Assembly (NCBI RefSeq): GCF_023333595.1
Contig: NZ_JAIQZM010000027.1
Coordinates: forward strand, 1-64,000
Direction: 5' to 3'
Source: Argonema galeatum A003/A1
Lineage (GTDB): Bacteria > Cyanobacteriota > Cyanobacteriia > Cyanobacteriales > Aerosakkonemataceae
DNA length: 64,000 nt
Shown: positions 1 to 7,810 of the stretch, piece after piece
How the letters are laid out: each line of letters opens with the position of its first letter
How positions within the stretch are numbered: the stretch's first letter is position 1
The notes under the pieces: model-generated
Database searches by the model: none
Seen by the model: the letters and a program-made list of their open reading frames with translations, nothing else
What the model was told of the DNA's origin: nothing
Translations under genes and position numbers: made by a program

Positions 1-62
1 TAAACCTGGAAACAGCGCTTAGGCAAAGTCACTCAGTGAAGCAAGAATCCCCTCGGCTTTAG
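1..62 (+). CDS. tnpB: C-terminal end of an IS605-type TnpB (partial, cut by window edge)
   Basis: An open frame enters from the left edge and stops with TAG at 60-62. Its last residues read SVKQESPRL, which resembles the usual C-terminal tail of cyanobacterial OrfB/TnpB proteins of IS200/IS605 elements. A hairpin and a TCAA cleavage-like site follow at once, as expected at the right end of such elements. Only about 20 codons are visible, so it cannot be said whether the nuclease upstream is intact. Confidence 0.6.
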   Translation, partial: NLETALRQSHSVKQESPRL

Positions 63-77
63 CCAGGGGAGTGTCAA
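49..77 (+). mobile_element. Right end of the IS605-type element
   Basis: CCCCT and GGC pair with GCC and AGGGG around a short TTTA loop (about 50-70, one unpaired base), overlapping the tnpB stop codon. The sequence then reads GTGTCAA. IS605-family right ends carry a subterminal hairpin followed by a short cleavage tetranucleotide such as TCAA. The boundary at 77 is inferred from that pattern. Confidence 0.55.
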
Positions 78-364
78 TAGAACGTATTGACGATGTAACT
101 GCAACGGAGTTCACAATTTTTGAGCGGTTTGGCGAAACGGAGGAGACAATTGATTATTTTGACCAACTCCAGAATGCCAGGGAACGAGCTAACTCATATA
201 ACTCGTGTCTGTATACTATGTTACGGCAGATTCATCCTGCTCAACCTGTAGCAAGTCGTGCTAGTCTGGAGTTACTTACCCGATATATCGAAGAAGCAGA
301 GGCTACCGTAAATGCTGTAGCTGCAAGTGTTTCTGAAATTAGGAGGGATTTTAACTTACCATGA
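71..364 (+). CDS. Small acidic protein of unknown function, first of an overlapping pair
   Basis: This 97-codon frame starts with GTG at 71. I do not recognise the family. The product is acidic, appears largely helical, and has no signal peptide or membrane segment. Its stop overlaps the start of the next gene (ATGA, four bases), so the two are probably translationally coupled. The GTG and the purine-rich run just before it belong to the right end of the transposable element that finishes at about 77, so the first codons are element-derived. The original start was probably lost, or this is a 5'-truncated gene now read from the element. No other plausible start exists before about codon 50. 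Confidence 0.55.
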   Translation: MSIERIDDVTATEFTIFERFGETEETIDYFDQLQNARERANSYNSCLYTMLRQIHPAQPVASRASLELLTRYIEEAEATVNAVAASVSEIRRDFNLP

Positions 365-573
365 GCAATGAACCTAGAATTCCAGATGCAGAAACGAGAG
401 CGCGTCATATTACCAAGTTGCAGGAACTGGTAAGACGGATGGATGGTCACATTCTGGATTTAGATGAACTGAATGCCAAATTAGAGGCGGATTTGGTGGA
501 ACAGCGCCGGAGATATTATCTGGCGCGTGAGGCAAGTCGAATTGCAGCACAAAAAAAAGAATCTGAATCATAA
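361..573 (+). CDS. Small coiled-coil protein of unknown function
   Basis: A 70-residue charged protein whose middle (about residues 12-62) shows heptad-like spacing of leucines and is rich in E, R, K and Q, so a single coiled coil is likely. No Cys, signal peptide or membrane segment. It starts inside the stop codon of the upstream gene, so the two form an operon and may form a complex. Function unknown. Confidence 0.6.
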   Translation: MSNEPRIPDAETRARHITKLQELVRRMDGHILDLDELNAKLEADLVEQRRRYYLAREASRIAAQKKESES

Positions 574-950
574 CCTCAAACTACAAATAATCAGGCGTTT
601 TTAGATAGGTATCAATTTTTCTTTCTACTAATTGTTGGTCTGTTATTTCACCTCTAACCTGTTGGCATATCCTATTTTTAAATCACTCGGCGAGTGAACA
701 CATAAAGCAATTAGATCCAAAACAAAAAAGTAGAATAGAAGAAGATCAATCCTTCTATATAAAAATTAAAACACTATATACTGCCAGATGTACATAGTAA
801 ATTTACGAAGTTTAATAATTTTTTATTTACCAGCGAGCAAAATTCCAAGCAACGAATTGCTGAAAGCTTTGATAGCGCAATTTTTGACGGTGCGTTAGCG
901 AAGCGTAACGCACCCTACTAACAAGGAATTCGACCTAAACTTCCCATCAC
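574..950. other. Intergenic region without a gene
   Basis: AT-rich stretch between convergent genes. I see no coding frame with plausible composition. The only structure is the inverted repeat at 889-914. Confidence 0.6.
889..914. repeat. Inverted repeat GGTGCGTTA/TAACGCACC
   Basis: Nine-base arms are perfect inverted copies around GCGAAGCG. It lies 37 bases past the gatD stop codon and may serve as its terminator. Parts of the same motif recur near 18680 and 56088, so it is a dispersed repeat. Confidence 0.6.
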
Positions 951-1766
951 CTACCGCCGAGTAGCAGCAACAGATTCGCTAACACCCAACCGCTTAAACA
1001 TCGCTGACCGCGCCTGTAACGCCAGGGTATCATCCAGCGGTGACAGGGATACTGAAATCTGATATTTCTCTGCCAAAGCTGTCTGAATTAACCAATCTGC
1101 CAAAAAGGGATTCTTCGGTAAAACTGGGCCGTGAGAATAGGTAGCGATCGCATTTCGATAAAATGCACCTTCCATACCATCCTCACCATTATTGCCATAA
1201 CCTGCGATCGCTTTTCCCAGCGCTTCTACCTTCCCCAAATAAGTTCTACCGCCGTGATTTTCAAATCCAATTACTACTGGCGGCTTACCTAACATCGCTT
1301 GTAGTTCCTTTGCTAATCGAGATGCAGTGATCTCAAAAACCACATTACCGATACAACGCCGCGCATCGATACCGGGATGCTTACTCACAAAATCAAATAA
1401 TCCTAATCCTTCAATTCTTTGACCGATCGCAGGTTCGTAATAATGGCCCAGCAACTGAGGTGCGCCACAAGTAAAAACTCCCGGTGTACCAGCTTCGATT
1501 ATCTCCCGCAACGCCTCAGCTTTGGCACCGCGCAAATCGCGCATCACAATTTCTTGCTGTCTGTCTTGTGCGCCGCCACCGACTAATAAATCGACTTTGT
1601 GAAAATCTGCTACTGTTGATTGCAAATCGAGGGGCAATACTTGTACATTATATCCCCGCCATTGAGCGCGTTGTTGCAAGCAGATCGCGTTACCGCGATC
1701 GCCATAAGTACTCATCAGCGTCGGATACAACCAACCAATTGTTAATTCTCTGTTGTCATTAGTCAT
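951..1766 (-). CDS. gatD: Lipid II isoglutaminyl synthase, glutaminase subunit GatD
   Basis: A 271-residue class I (triad) glutamine amidotransferase of the CobB/CobQ-like group. It supplies ammonia to MurT for amidation of D-glutamate in the lipid II stem peptide. Visible features are the nucleophile Cys100 in FTCGAPQLLG, the catalytic His212 in YSHGPVLPKNP, and GGGAQDRQQ near residue 65, which is typical of GatD. murT lies immediately upstream on the same strand, so the pair forms the usual MurT/GatD complex. The intergenic stretch holds a small mobile element and heptamer repeats, and the first codons (MTND) derive from a TGACTAA-type heptamer. The length fits the family. Confidence 0.93.
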   Translation of the reverse strand: MTNDNRELTIGWLYPTLMSTYGDRGNAICLQQRAQWRGYNVQVLPLDLQSTVADFHKVDLLVGGGAQDRQQEIVMRDLRGAKAEALREIIEAGTPGVFTCGAPQLLGHYYEPAIGQRIEGLGLFDFVSKHPGIDARRCIGNVVFEITASRLAKELQAMLGKPPVVIGFENHGGRTYLGKVEALGKAIAGYGNNGEDGMEGAFYRNAIATYSHGPVLPKNPFLADWLIQTALAEKYQISVSLSPLDDTLALQARSAMFKRLGVSESVAATRR

Positions 1767-1806
1767 TTGTTATTTGTTATTAGTTATTGGTCATTGGTCA
1801 TTGGTG

Positions 1807-1950
1807 ATATCATGTCCGGTAGCATCGGTTATCTAAAAAATTCCTGTTATTATTCTTATCTGCGTTTATCTGCGTTCATCTCTCTTCATCTGCGGTAAAA
1901 ATTCAACCAATGATTCCCACAGACAAGGCCGATGTAACCGGATATGATAT
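1807..1950. mobile_element. MITE-like element with ~23-bp inverted ends (copy 1)
   Basis: The left end ATATCATGTCCGGTAGCATC and the reverse complement of the right end ATATCATATCCGGTTACATC match with few differences. A related 160-bp copy is at 30084-30243 and a lone left end lies near 31760. The interior carries TCTGCGTT/TCATCTGC repeats. No coding capacity. It sits between murT and gatD and ends three bases before the murT stop codon. Confidence 0.65.
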
Positions 1951-1952
1951 TA

Positions 1953-3290
1953 TTACAGAATTTTCCGTCCTGTCAGCAATTCCCGCACTTCAAGCATTGC
2001 TGAATAAGTCGGCAAAATGTGCAGCGTTTCGCCATCTGGGGTGTATTCGAGTGCGGTTGCGATCGCGTCTTTTAAATCTTCTTCGATCATCAATTTGCAG
2101 CCGTTGTTCTCATCCTTCTGGCTGTAACGCAGACGCAGCGCCATATCGTAAACGCGATCGCCACTCACGACTATAGTACCTCCCGACGCCACTAACTTTT
2201 CTGTATCCACATCCCAAATCCAAGATACGTCCGTACCATCAGGCGTTCTGTCATTTAGCACCATCAGCGTTGTAGACGAACCGCCACCACTCTTGATTTC
2301 GTTTACCGCGCGGATGGTTTCGTTCATGCCGACGGGATTTTTAGATAATAAAATCCGCACCCGCTTCCCACCAACTTCTAATTCCTCAGCGCGTCCAAAA
2401 GCAGCTTTGAAATCTTTGATACTATCGCGAATGTTATTATCGTCTATACCAATTTGTTGGGCGACTAACACCGCAGCCAGCGTGTTGTATTTGTTATAAA
2501 GCCCGATCAGAATTTGCGGCCATTCCCGGCTATCAATACTTAGTTTGCTCTTAGTAAAACCGCACTTAGGACACTCAAAATCACCCTGGTGGGAAAGATA
2601 AACACCCTGATAATTCAACGAATGACCGCAACTCGGACAGTAAATTGAGTCTACAGCATGGGGAATTTCATCAAGATAATACTTCGGCTCGTTTAAGCCA
2701 AAGTATAACACCCGCTGGGGCAATTTCTGACCCAAATGAGAAAGAGTAGGATCGTCCGCATTTGCTATAACTACAGTTTCTAAAGACATCGGTGAAATGG
2801 CTTTCTGCCAGCGCTGGCTAATCGTATCTACCTCTCCATAGCGATCGAGCTGATCCCGAAACAAATTCAAACATAAAATTATCCGAGGCTGACAGGAGTC
2901 CAAAACCAACGGCAAGATATTTTCATCCACCTCCAGAATTGCGTAATCAGCAGAAACCTTACCCGCCAAATTGGTATTTTCCAACAATGCGCCAATCAAC
3001 CCATTTACCAAATTGGCACCCGTAGCATTATGTGCAACCCGCCATCCTTGGCGTTCCAGCATAGTCCGCAGCAGCAACGATGTGGTGGTTTTGCCATTCG
3101 TACCCACGATAAAAATAACGTCCTGCTTGACTTGGCGACACAGCAGTTGCAGTATCTGCGGCTGAATGCGACTGGCGATTTCTCCGGGTAAAACGCTAGC
3201 CGCACCCAGTCCCAGCAGGCGAACAAGAGAAGTTATCGTGCGTGCAGCTGACACCGCTAGGCTTAGTCGCAGTCCATTTACCAATTGCAT
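1953..3290 (-). CDS. murT: Lipid II isoglutaminyl synthase, Mur-ligase subunit MurT
   Basis: A 445-residue Mur-ligase-like protein with the C-terminal DUF1727 domain. It activates the D-Glu carboxylate of lipid II with ATP, and ammonia comes from GatD. The ATP-binding loop GTNGKTTT is at about residues 63-70. A four-cysteine zinc ribbon (CPSC and CPKC, about residues 217-243) is the hallmark of MurT within the Mur ligases. AFGRAEE and NPVGMNE lie in the C-terminal half as in the family. It is upstream of gatD on the same strand. Amidated D-Glu is best known from Gram-positives; cyanobacteria carry the pair although they have an outer membrane. Length and domain order look complete. Confidence 0.94.
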   Translation of the reverse strand: MQLVNGLRLSLAVSAARTITSLVRLLGLGAASVLPGEIASRIQPQILQLLCRQVKQDVIFIVGTNGKTTTSLLLRTMLERQGWRVAHNATGANLVNGLIGALLENTNLAGKVSADYAILEVDENILPLVLDSCQPRIILCLNLFRDQLDRYGEVDTISQRWQKAISPMSLETVVIANADDPTLSHLGQKLPQRVLYFGLNEPKYYLDEIPHAVDSIYCPSCGHSLNYQGVYLSHQGDFECPKCGFTKSKLSIDSREWPQILIGLYNKYNTLAAVLVAQQIGIDDNNIRDSIKDFKAAFGRAEELEVGGKRVRILLSKNPVGMNETIRAVNEIKSGGGSSTTLMVLNDRTPDGTDVSWIWDVDTEKLVASGGTIVVSGDRVYDMALRLRYSQKDENNGCKLMIEEDLKDAIATALEYTPDGETLHILPTYSAMLEVRELLTGRKIL

Positions 3291-3636
3291 TCCTACTCTG
3301 ACATCCTTAACTATCGAACATCTAGGCAGCGAAGCCCTGCCTAAAATGCTCTTTACATCTGCAAAGCTACAAAATCCGCCTGAGTTTGCATCGGGCCTTT
3401 CCGATCGGGGTTGCCCCTCAGTTGTCTTGGCGGCGATTCAAATCTAAGACTGCGAGAAATTATACCCTACTTGACTGCCATTATAGCGCTTTCCTGAGTA
3501 TAAGTACTTAAAATTTATTTTTTTCTCGCTCCCAGGTTCAACCCGCCGCAGAAAAGGAGGCTCTGCCTCCTGTGTCCCAGCTAAAAGCTGCGCTATTCGT
3601 ATATAGTTTACAAAGACTAAGATCGGGCCAAATTAT
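3291..3636. other. Intergenic region with one hairpin repeat
   Basis: No convincing gene. AGGAGGC (3555-3561) pairs with GCCTCCT (3565-3571), a short hairpin of the kind scattered through cyanobacterial intergenic DNA. The region must hold the promoter of murT (minus strand). Confidence 0.55.
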
Positions 3637-3864
3637 ATGGAACTCATTGAACATTTAACAGAATACGGATTGCATCGTCTCACTACAGAGTTTTTTATTA
3701 GGGTTAAAAGGCATACTATCTATCCTAATTTGGTTTTACTAAAATATGATTCAATCAACTCGCCATTAAGTGAAAAAGTAGTGCAGCAATCTAGAGGGAT
3801 TATCCTAGATGAAGCAAAAGATTGGTCGCTCATTTCTTATCCATTTGATAAATTCTTCAATTAA
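3637..3864 (+). pseudogene. N-terminal fragment of a T4-type RNA ligase
   Basis: 75 codons from MELIEHLTEYGL to SYPFDKFFN, then a stop. The segment with QSRGIILDE and SYPFDKFFN matches the part that precedes the adenylation domain in T4 RnlA-like RNA ligases, as I remember the family. The lysine nucleophile motif (KxDG) and everything after it are absent. Downstream sequence does not continue the protein in any frame I can see. It is therefore a 3'-truncated remnant. It keeps an intact start and reading frame, so truncation may be recent. Confidence 0.6.
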
Positions 3865-3946
3865 TGTCGATCGCGAATTTTGATTAATAGAATTGGGGAT
3901 TGGGAAAAAAGTACTTTTTACTTCCCCAATCCCCAGTCTCCACAAG

Positions 3947-4567
3947 TTACCAAAGGGCTCTCACTGGCCGACTCGGCTGAGTTGTTTCTGAAGAGGTTGT
4001 ATCGGGTGCCGACTCAGTGTTTTGATCTACCACCTGTCTCGACTCTTGCATATCACCAGTCGTTTGTTCGGTAGTTTGCTGGACGCTAGAGGGAGTCATA
4101 GTACTCCTGCGAATAGTAGTTTCTTCGACCACGCGCCGACCTTCTGTTCGGGTGGTCATTTCTGCGTCGCTGGCTGCTTCGGTGCTGGTGGTAGTTGAGT
4201 TAAGAGGAGTGGTATCTGCTGAAGTAGGAGAGGCTGGGCCTGCACTGACAACTTCAACCATAAGATTACCGTCCTTCATGGATGTCATAATTTCCATTCC
4301 AGGCCGCAGTCCCAGGCGATCCCTTTCGGCTCGGCCTATCATAACTTGTCTGGTTTCACCGTTCGGCATTTCCAGCGTTACCACGTTGCCGACAATACTT
4401 TTGATCTTGCCTGTCATGCTAGAGCTATCCATGCGATCGATCTGCGCTAGAGCTTGTCCCTCTGCTTGTTCCCCAGATGGGCGTGCTAGAGCCGGATATA
4501 CTGCCACTAGGGAAAGCAACAGCGACAGCGTTGTACCTGTCAATACTTTGGTTTTCTGAAGACGCAT
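3947..4567 (-). CDS. Secreted or periplasmic protein with a small beta domain and Thr/Ser-rich tail
   Basis: 206 residues. The N-terminus (about 1-28) is a clear Sec signal peptide ending in ALA. Residues about 50-105 (TGKIKSIVGNVVTLEMPNGE, then RPGMEIMTS) look like a small beta-barrel fold with conserved glycines. The rest is low-complexity Thr/Ser/Glu-rich sequence, likely an extended linker. I do not know the function; an envelope role is inferred from the signal peptide. No partner gene is adjacent on the same strand. Confidence 0.7.
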   Translation of the reverse strand: MRLQKTKVLTGTTLSLLLSLVAVYPALARPSGEQAEGQALAQIDRMDSSSMTGKIKSIVGNVVTLEMPNGETRQVMIGRAERDRLGLRPGMEIMTSMKDGNLMVEVVSAGPASPTSADTTPLNSTTTSTEAASDAEMTTRTEGRRVVEETTIRRSTMTPSSVQQTTEQTTGDMQESRQVVDQNTESAPDTTSSETTQPSRPVRALW

Positions 4568-4987
4568 TACAACCTCACTTTTCCGAAATTGGACAACGGA
4601 CTCAGCAGTTTATTATATCATGGTTGGTAAAAAGCCGATCGAATCCGCATATACTGCTGACTTTAACGCAGCTGCGTTGGCAGGAACTCTATCTAAAGAC
4701 ATCAGCTATTTGTATAGGACAGGTCTTGAAAGCTAGCTTTTTAGAAGCTTTTTACGATCGCGACCCTTAATCAGCAGACCATCCTCAGTAATCCATAGTT
4801 ATTTGTCAATGATTCATGACTAATGACCAATAGACCTCTCCAGAAATTAAAGGTGAGTTACCTATAACCCTTGTAGAGACGTTGCATGCAACGTCTCTAC
4901 ATTCTTTGAAAGGAGATGTCTAATGACTAATGACAGCCAAAAAGCGAAGTTTATGGAGTCTTAAATTATAGGTATAATATGTAGCCG
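4568..4987. other. Intergenic region between divergent genes, with a mobile repeat
   Basis: Holds the 84-bp element at 4835-4918 and a TATAAT box at about 4973-4978, ten bases before the next start codon. A plus-strand open frame runs through 4570-4770 but most of it is antisense to the secreted-protein gene, and it has no recognisable content. Confidence 0.5.
4835..4918. mobile_element. 84-bp palindromic element (copy 1)
   Basis: Bounded by CCTCTCC and GGAGATG and centred on a perfect 28-bp palindrome (4873-4900) whose half is GTAGAGACGTTGCA. Copies of exactly the same length lie at 11707-11790 (reverse) and 53040-53123. Non-coding. Confidence 0.7.
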
Positions 4988-5617
4988 ATGAACCGATCGA
5001 AGTCCGAACTCTGCTTGAATTGTTTGCAAAGGATGAAAGGAATGGTGAGAGGAGAATCCCTATCTCGAAACTTGATGCTGTTCTGCTTTGGGGCAGTAAT
5101 TTCACTAAGTTCGGCTCAGCGGCAGGCTACTGCCTCGATACTAACTACTCAAGAGACAACGAAGAGCCAGACACAACTTCAGAGTCACATACCTGCTTTT
5201 GTGCCGCCATCCTGGTTTAATCCCACTCAAAATACTAATTTGACGATCAAGTTGAGCGATCGCCGCGTCTATGTCTATCGGGATAATCGCGTGCAATCCA
5301 GTTACCCTATAGCTGTAGGTAAGGCAGGTTGGGAAACACCTACAGGCACCTTTAAAGTTCTACAAATGCTACAAAATCCAGCTTGGGAACATCCGTGGAC
5401 AGGACAGGTTATACCTCCAGGCCCAAATAATCCTTTAGGAGTCAGGTGGATTGCTTTTTGGACTGACGGTAAGAATATGATCGGGTTTCACGGCACCCCA
5501 AACGAACAGCTGATCGGACAGGCAGTTTCCCACGGCTGTGTGCGGATGCGGAATCGGGATGTTATGGCTTTATACCAGCAGGTGACTGTAGGTACAACTG
5601 TAACAGTACAACGCTAG
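4988..5617 (+). CDS. L,D-transpeptidase (YkuD family)
   Basis: 209 residues. An N-terminal hydrophobic stretch (about residues 28-45) acts as signal or anchor. The YkuD catalytic domain spans about residues 84-208. The signature is complete: HGTPNEQL followed by SHGCVRMRNRDV, with the catalytic Cys in HGC. Such enzymes cross-link peptidoglycan 3-3 or attach proteins to it in the periplasm. The start is uncertain: ATG at 4988 has no good ribosome site, whereas ATGs at 5033 and 5042 follow AAAGG or AAAGGA and would still leave a signal peptide. A strong terminator follows at 5650. Confidence 0.88.
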   Translation: MNRSKSELCLNCLQRMKGMVRGESLSRNLMLFCFGAVISLSSAQRQATASILTTQETTKSQTQLQSHIPAFVPPSWFNPTQNTNLTIKLSDRRVYVYRDNRVQSSYPIAVGKAGWETPTGTFKVLQMLQNPAWEHPWTGQVIPPGPNNPLGVRWIAFWTDGKNMIGFHGTPNEQLIGQAVSHGCVRMRNRDVMALYQQVTVGTTVTVQR

Positions 5618-5649
5618 TATAGCTTTGCAGAAATCATCTCCTTTGAAAT

Positions 5650-5692
5650 AAGGGTGACTGGAAAAATCCAGCCACCCTTTATAATTTTTTTA
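5650..5692 (+). terminator. Rho-independent terminator of the L,D-transpeptidase gene
   Basis: AAGGGTG-A-CTGGA pairs with TCCAG-C-CACCCTT around an A4 loop and is followed by TATAATTTTTTTATT. It starts 33 bases after the stop codon. Confidence 0.75.
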
Positions 5693-5755
5693 TTCTTAAT
5701 TTGAACGCCCTCATGCCTTATCGCAGCTTGCGAGTGGGTGAGATACAGGCAAGTT

Positions 5756-5821
5756 GTAGGGGCGGGTTTGGCAGATAATTTCTGGTGATCGGACAAGAAT
5801 AATGGCAAAACCCGCCCCGAC
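5756..5821. repeat. GTAGGGGC-ended inverted-repeat element
   Basis: GTAGGGGCGGGTTTGGCA at the left is nearly the inverse of TGGCAAAACCCGCCCCGAC at the right, about 66 bp in all. Related elements occur at 16057, 31825, 39070 and 54250. Confidence 0.6.
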
Positions 5822-5848
5822 GAACGCGCTATCAAACAACCGCGAGAC

Positions 5849-7702
5849 TCATTTTTCCCCTAAAATAGTGTAAATTATCGTCTCCTGCTGGCGTCCCCGC
5901 AGTTGGATGGTTGTGACTTGTTGAGCAAGATAGCGATCGCTCACATAATCAAAAGTTTCACCTGTGAGGAGTATTTTATAAGGTTTGTCAGTAGTTAACT
6001 CTTTATTCATAGCCTCCAATCGGGCCGCTACATTTACAGTATCTCCAATCACAGAATAATTCAGTCGTCTAGAACCGCCTACACTACCGGCGATCAGTGG
6101 CCCCGTGTGAATGCCAATCCCAAACTGAATTACCGGCTTATCTTCTGCTTTCAGACGCTTGTTTAGCTGTTTGAGCCGTTCGTGCATGGCGAGACTGGCT
6201 GCGATCGCATTCATTGCATCCTGTCGAATTTCTTCTGGTTGTGTGTGGGGAAAGGGTACGCCAAAAACAGCCATAATCGCATCCCCAATGTATTTATCCA
6301 CGACACCGCCACGATCCATAATGCAGTCAGTCATCGCATCCAAATACTGGTTTAGCCAACTAAGCAACTCGCGGGGAGAAAGTTTTTCTGATATGCTGGT
6401 GAAACTTCTAATATCCATGAACAAAACAGTTGCTGTCAGTTCTTGGGCTTGCAGTTCACCCTCGTCGATAATCTCGTCTTTGCGCTGCCAAATCAAGTTA
6501 GCCGTTTCCGGGGCAACGTGCTTTTCAAACAGGTTCATCAGTTGTTGCCTTTCGTACTGTTCTCCCAGTTGTACGCCGATTCCAGCTAATAGGATTGTGC
6601 CAATCGGTGCGGCAATGGGAATCCACCATTGATAAAAACTGAACCCCACTACCGCAATTCCAAACCAAGTTATCGGCAACAAAAAAGCGATCGCAATTCT
6701 TCCCTTCAAATCTCGATGGAACAGCAGCCAACTGGTTGTTGAGCCAAGCAAAAGTAACAGCCCAATTTCCATCGTCTTTGGGAGTTTTTGTAGCAGCCGG
6801 TGATTGAGCAAATTATCAATTACAGCAGCGTGGAAATAGACTCCTGACGTGGGCGGTTCTAAATTGTAGGGCGTCCGCAACGGATCTGCTAAACCTGTGG
6901 CAGTAAAGCCAACTAAAACAAACTTACCTGCAAAATCTTTAGGTTCAAACCGACCTTCAACAACATCAACAAACGAATAAGTGGGTGGTGATTTTAGCTG
7001 CGGAACATTTGGTAAAGATTTAACCGTTCCCGGCCAATTGAGCCAAACTTTTTGTAATTCCTCTTCTTTAACCGGCCCTGGAAAAGATACTGGTTGGTTT
7101 GGATTGTTGAGGTTGTACACCTCAATCAGAGCAGGGCCAAGCCCAGCGATAGAATCTTCAGGCCCGTTTACCCAAATTGCTGCCTCGCGGGTAACGCCAT
7201 CTGCGTCAACTTGGTGGTATATTTGACCCTGGTTAGCGGCTGCGTCTGCTAATTCTGCTACGGGTTCGAGGAGGTTGCCTTGATTATCCCAAGCCCTAGC
7301 TAGTACGACTTTACCGTTAGCTGCGATCGATGAAGCAAATTGGGCATCAAATGAACTTGGATCGATAAACTTTACATCAAAACCGATCGCAGCAGGCGGC
7401 GATTTTTCTAGAGCCTGCAATAGTTGCGCGTAGCGAGTGCGCTGCCAGGGAAATTGGCCGTATTTCTCCAAACTTGCTTCGTCAATCGCAATCACCGCAA
7501 TTCTCTCATCCCAGTTTCGATGAGGCAAAATACCGATTTCGCGAATTTGAAACAGGTTATTATAGCCCGTTTGTTCCAGACGTTTCCAGCCGCCTAGATG
7601 CAAAATTCCTACAGATAAAAGCGCCGCCACTCCACCCGTCAGCCAAGGAGAGCTATTGGAAAAATAACGCCGCAGATGCTGAATCCAGCTTTTATGTACC
7701 AT
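5849..7702 (-). CDS. CHASE2-domain adenylate cyclase (class III)
   Basis: 617 residues. One N-terminal membrane segment (about 20-36), a periplasmic CHASE2 sensor (about 40-330), three closely spaced membrane segments (about 335-400), then a class III nucleotide cyclase domain (about 420-600). Metal-binding Asp are in LFMDIRSF (about residue 429) and KYIGDAIMA. The Lys of DKYIGD and the Asp of IGDTVN fit adenine specificity, and NVAAR carries the transition-state Asn and Arg. All are present, so it should make cAMP. The FecR-domain gene ends 108 bp upstream on the same strand, a pairing I recall as common in cyanobacteria, so co-transcription and a shared envelope-sensing role are likely. Confidence 0.92.
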   Translation of the reverse strand: MVHKSWIQHLRRYFSNSSPWLTGGVAALLSVGILHLGGWKRLEQTGYNNLFQIREIGILPHRNWDERIAVIAIDEASLEKYGQFPWQRTRYAQLLQALEKSPPAAIGFDVKFIDPSSFDAQFASSIAANGKVVLARAWDNQGNLLEPVAELADAAANQGQIYHQVDADGVTREAAIWVNGPEDSIAGLGPALIEVYNLNNPNQPVSFPGPVKEEELQKVWLNWPGTVKSLPNVPQLKSPPTYSFVDVVEGRFEPKDFAGKFVLVGFTATGLADPLRTPYNLEPPTSGVYFHAAVIDNLLNHRLLQKLPKTMEIGLLLLLGSTTSWLLFHRDLKGRIAIAFLLPITWFGIAVVGFSFYQWWIPIAAPIGTILLAGIGVQLGEQYERQQLMNLFEKHVAPETANLIWQRKDEIIDEGELQAQELTATVLFMDIRSFTSISEKLSPRELLSWLNQYLDAMTDCIMDRGGVVDKYIGDAIMAVFGVPFPHTQPEEIRQDAMNAIAASLAMHERLKQLNKRLKAEDKPVIQFGIGIHTGPLIAGSVGGSRRLNYSVIGDTVNVAARLEAMNKELTTDKPYKILLTGETFDYVSDRYLAQQVTTIQLRGRQQETIIYTILGEK

Positions 7703-7745
7703 AAATAACAGGTAATTTATAAGAAATTTAAAATTTAAGATTTAA

Positions 7746-7797
7746 GATTTCAGATTTAAAATTGGAAAGAAAAAACCCCAATTTTAAATCTGAAATC
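7746..7797. repeat. 20-bp perfect inverted repeat between the FecR and cyclase genes
   Basis: GATTTCAGATTTAAAATTGG (7746-7765) is exactly inverted at 7778-7797 around a 12-base A/C-rich loop. It could form a stable mRNA hairpin or partial terminator between the two genes. A similar palindrome is inserted inside rsmG (29531-29582). Confidence 0.7.
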
Positions 7798-7810
7798 TGC
7801 CATTCTCCTT

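Noticed and set aside
4477-4770. 97-codon plus-strand frame
   Set aside because: The first third is antisense to a signal-peptide gene and the rest has no recognisable protein features or ribosome site.
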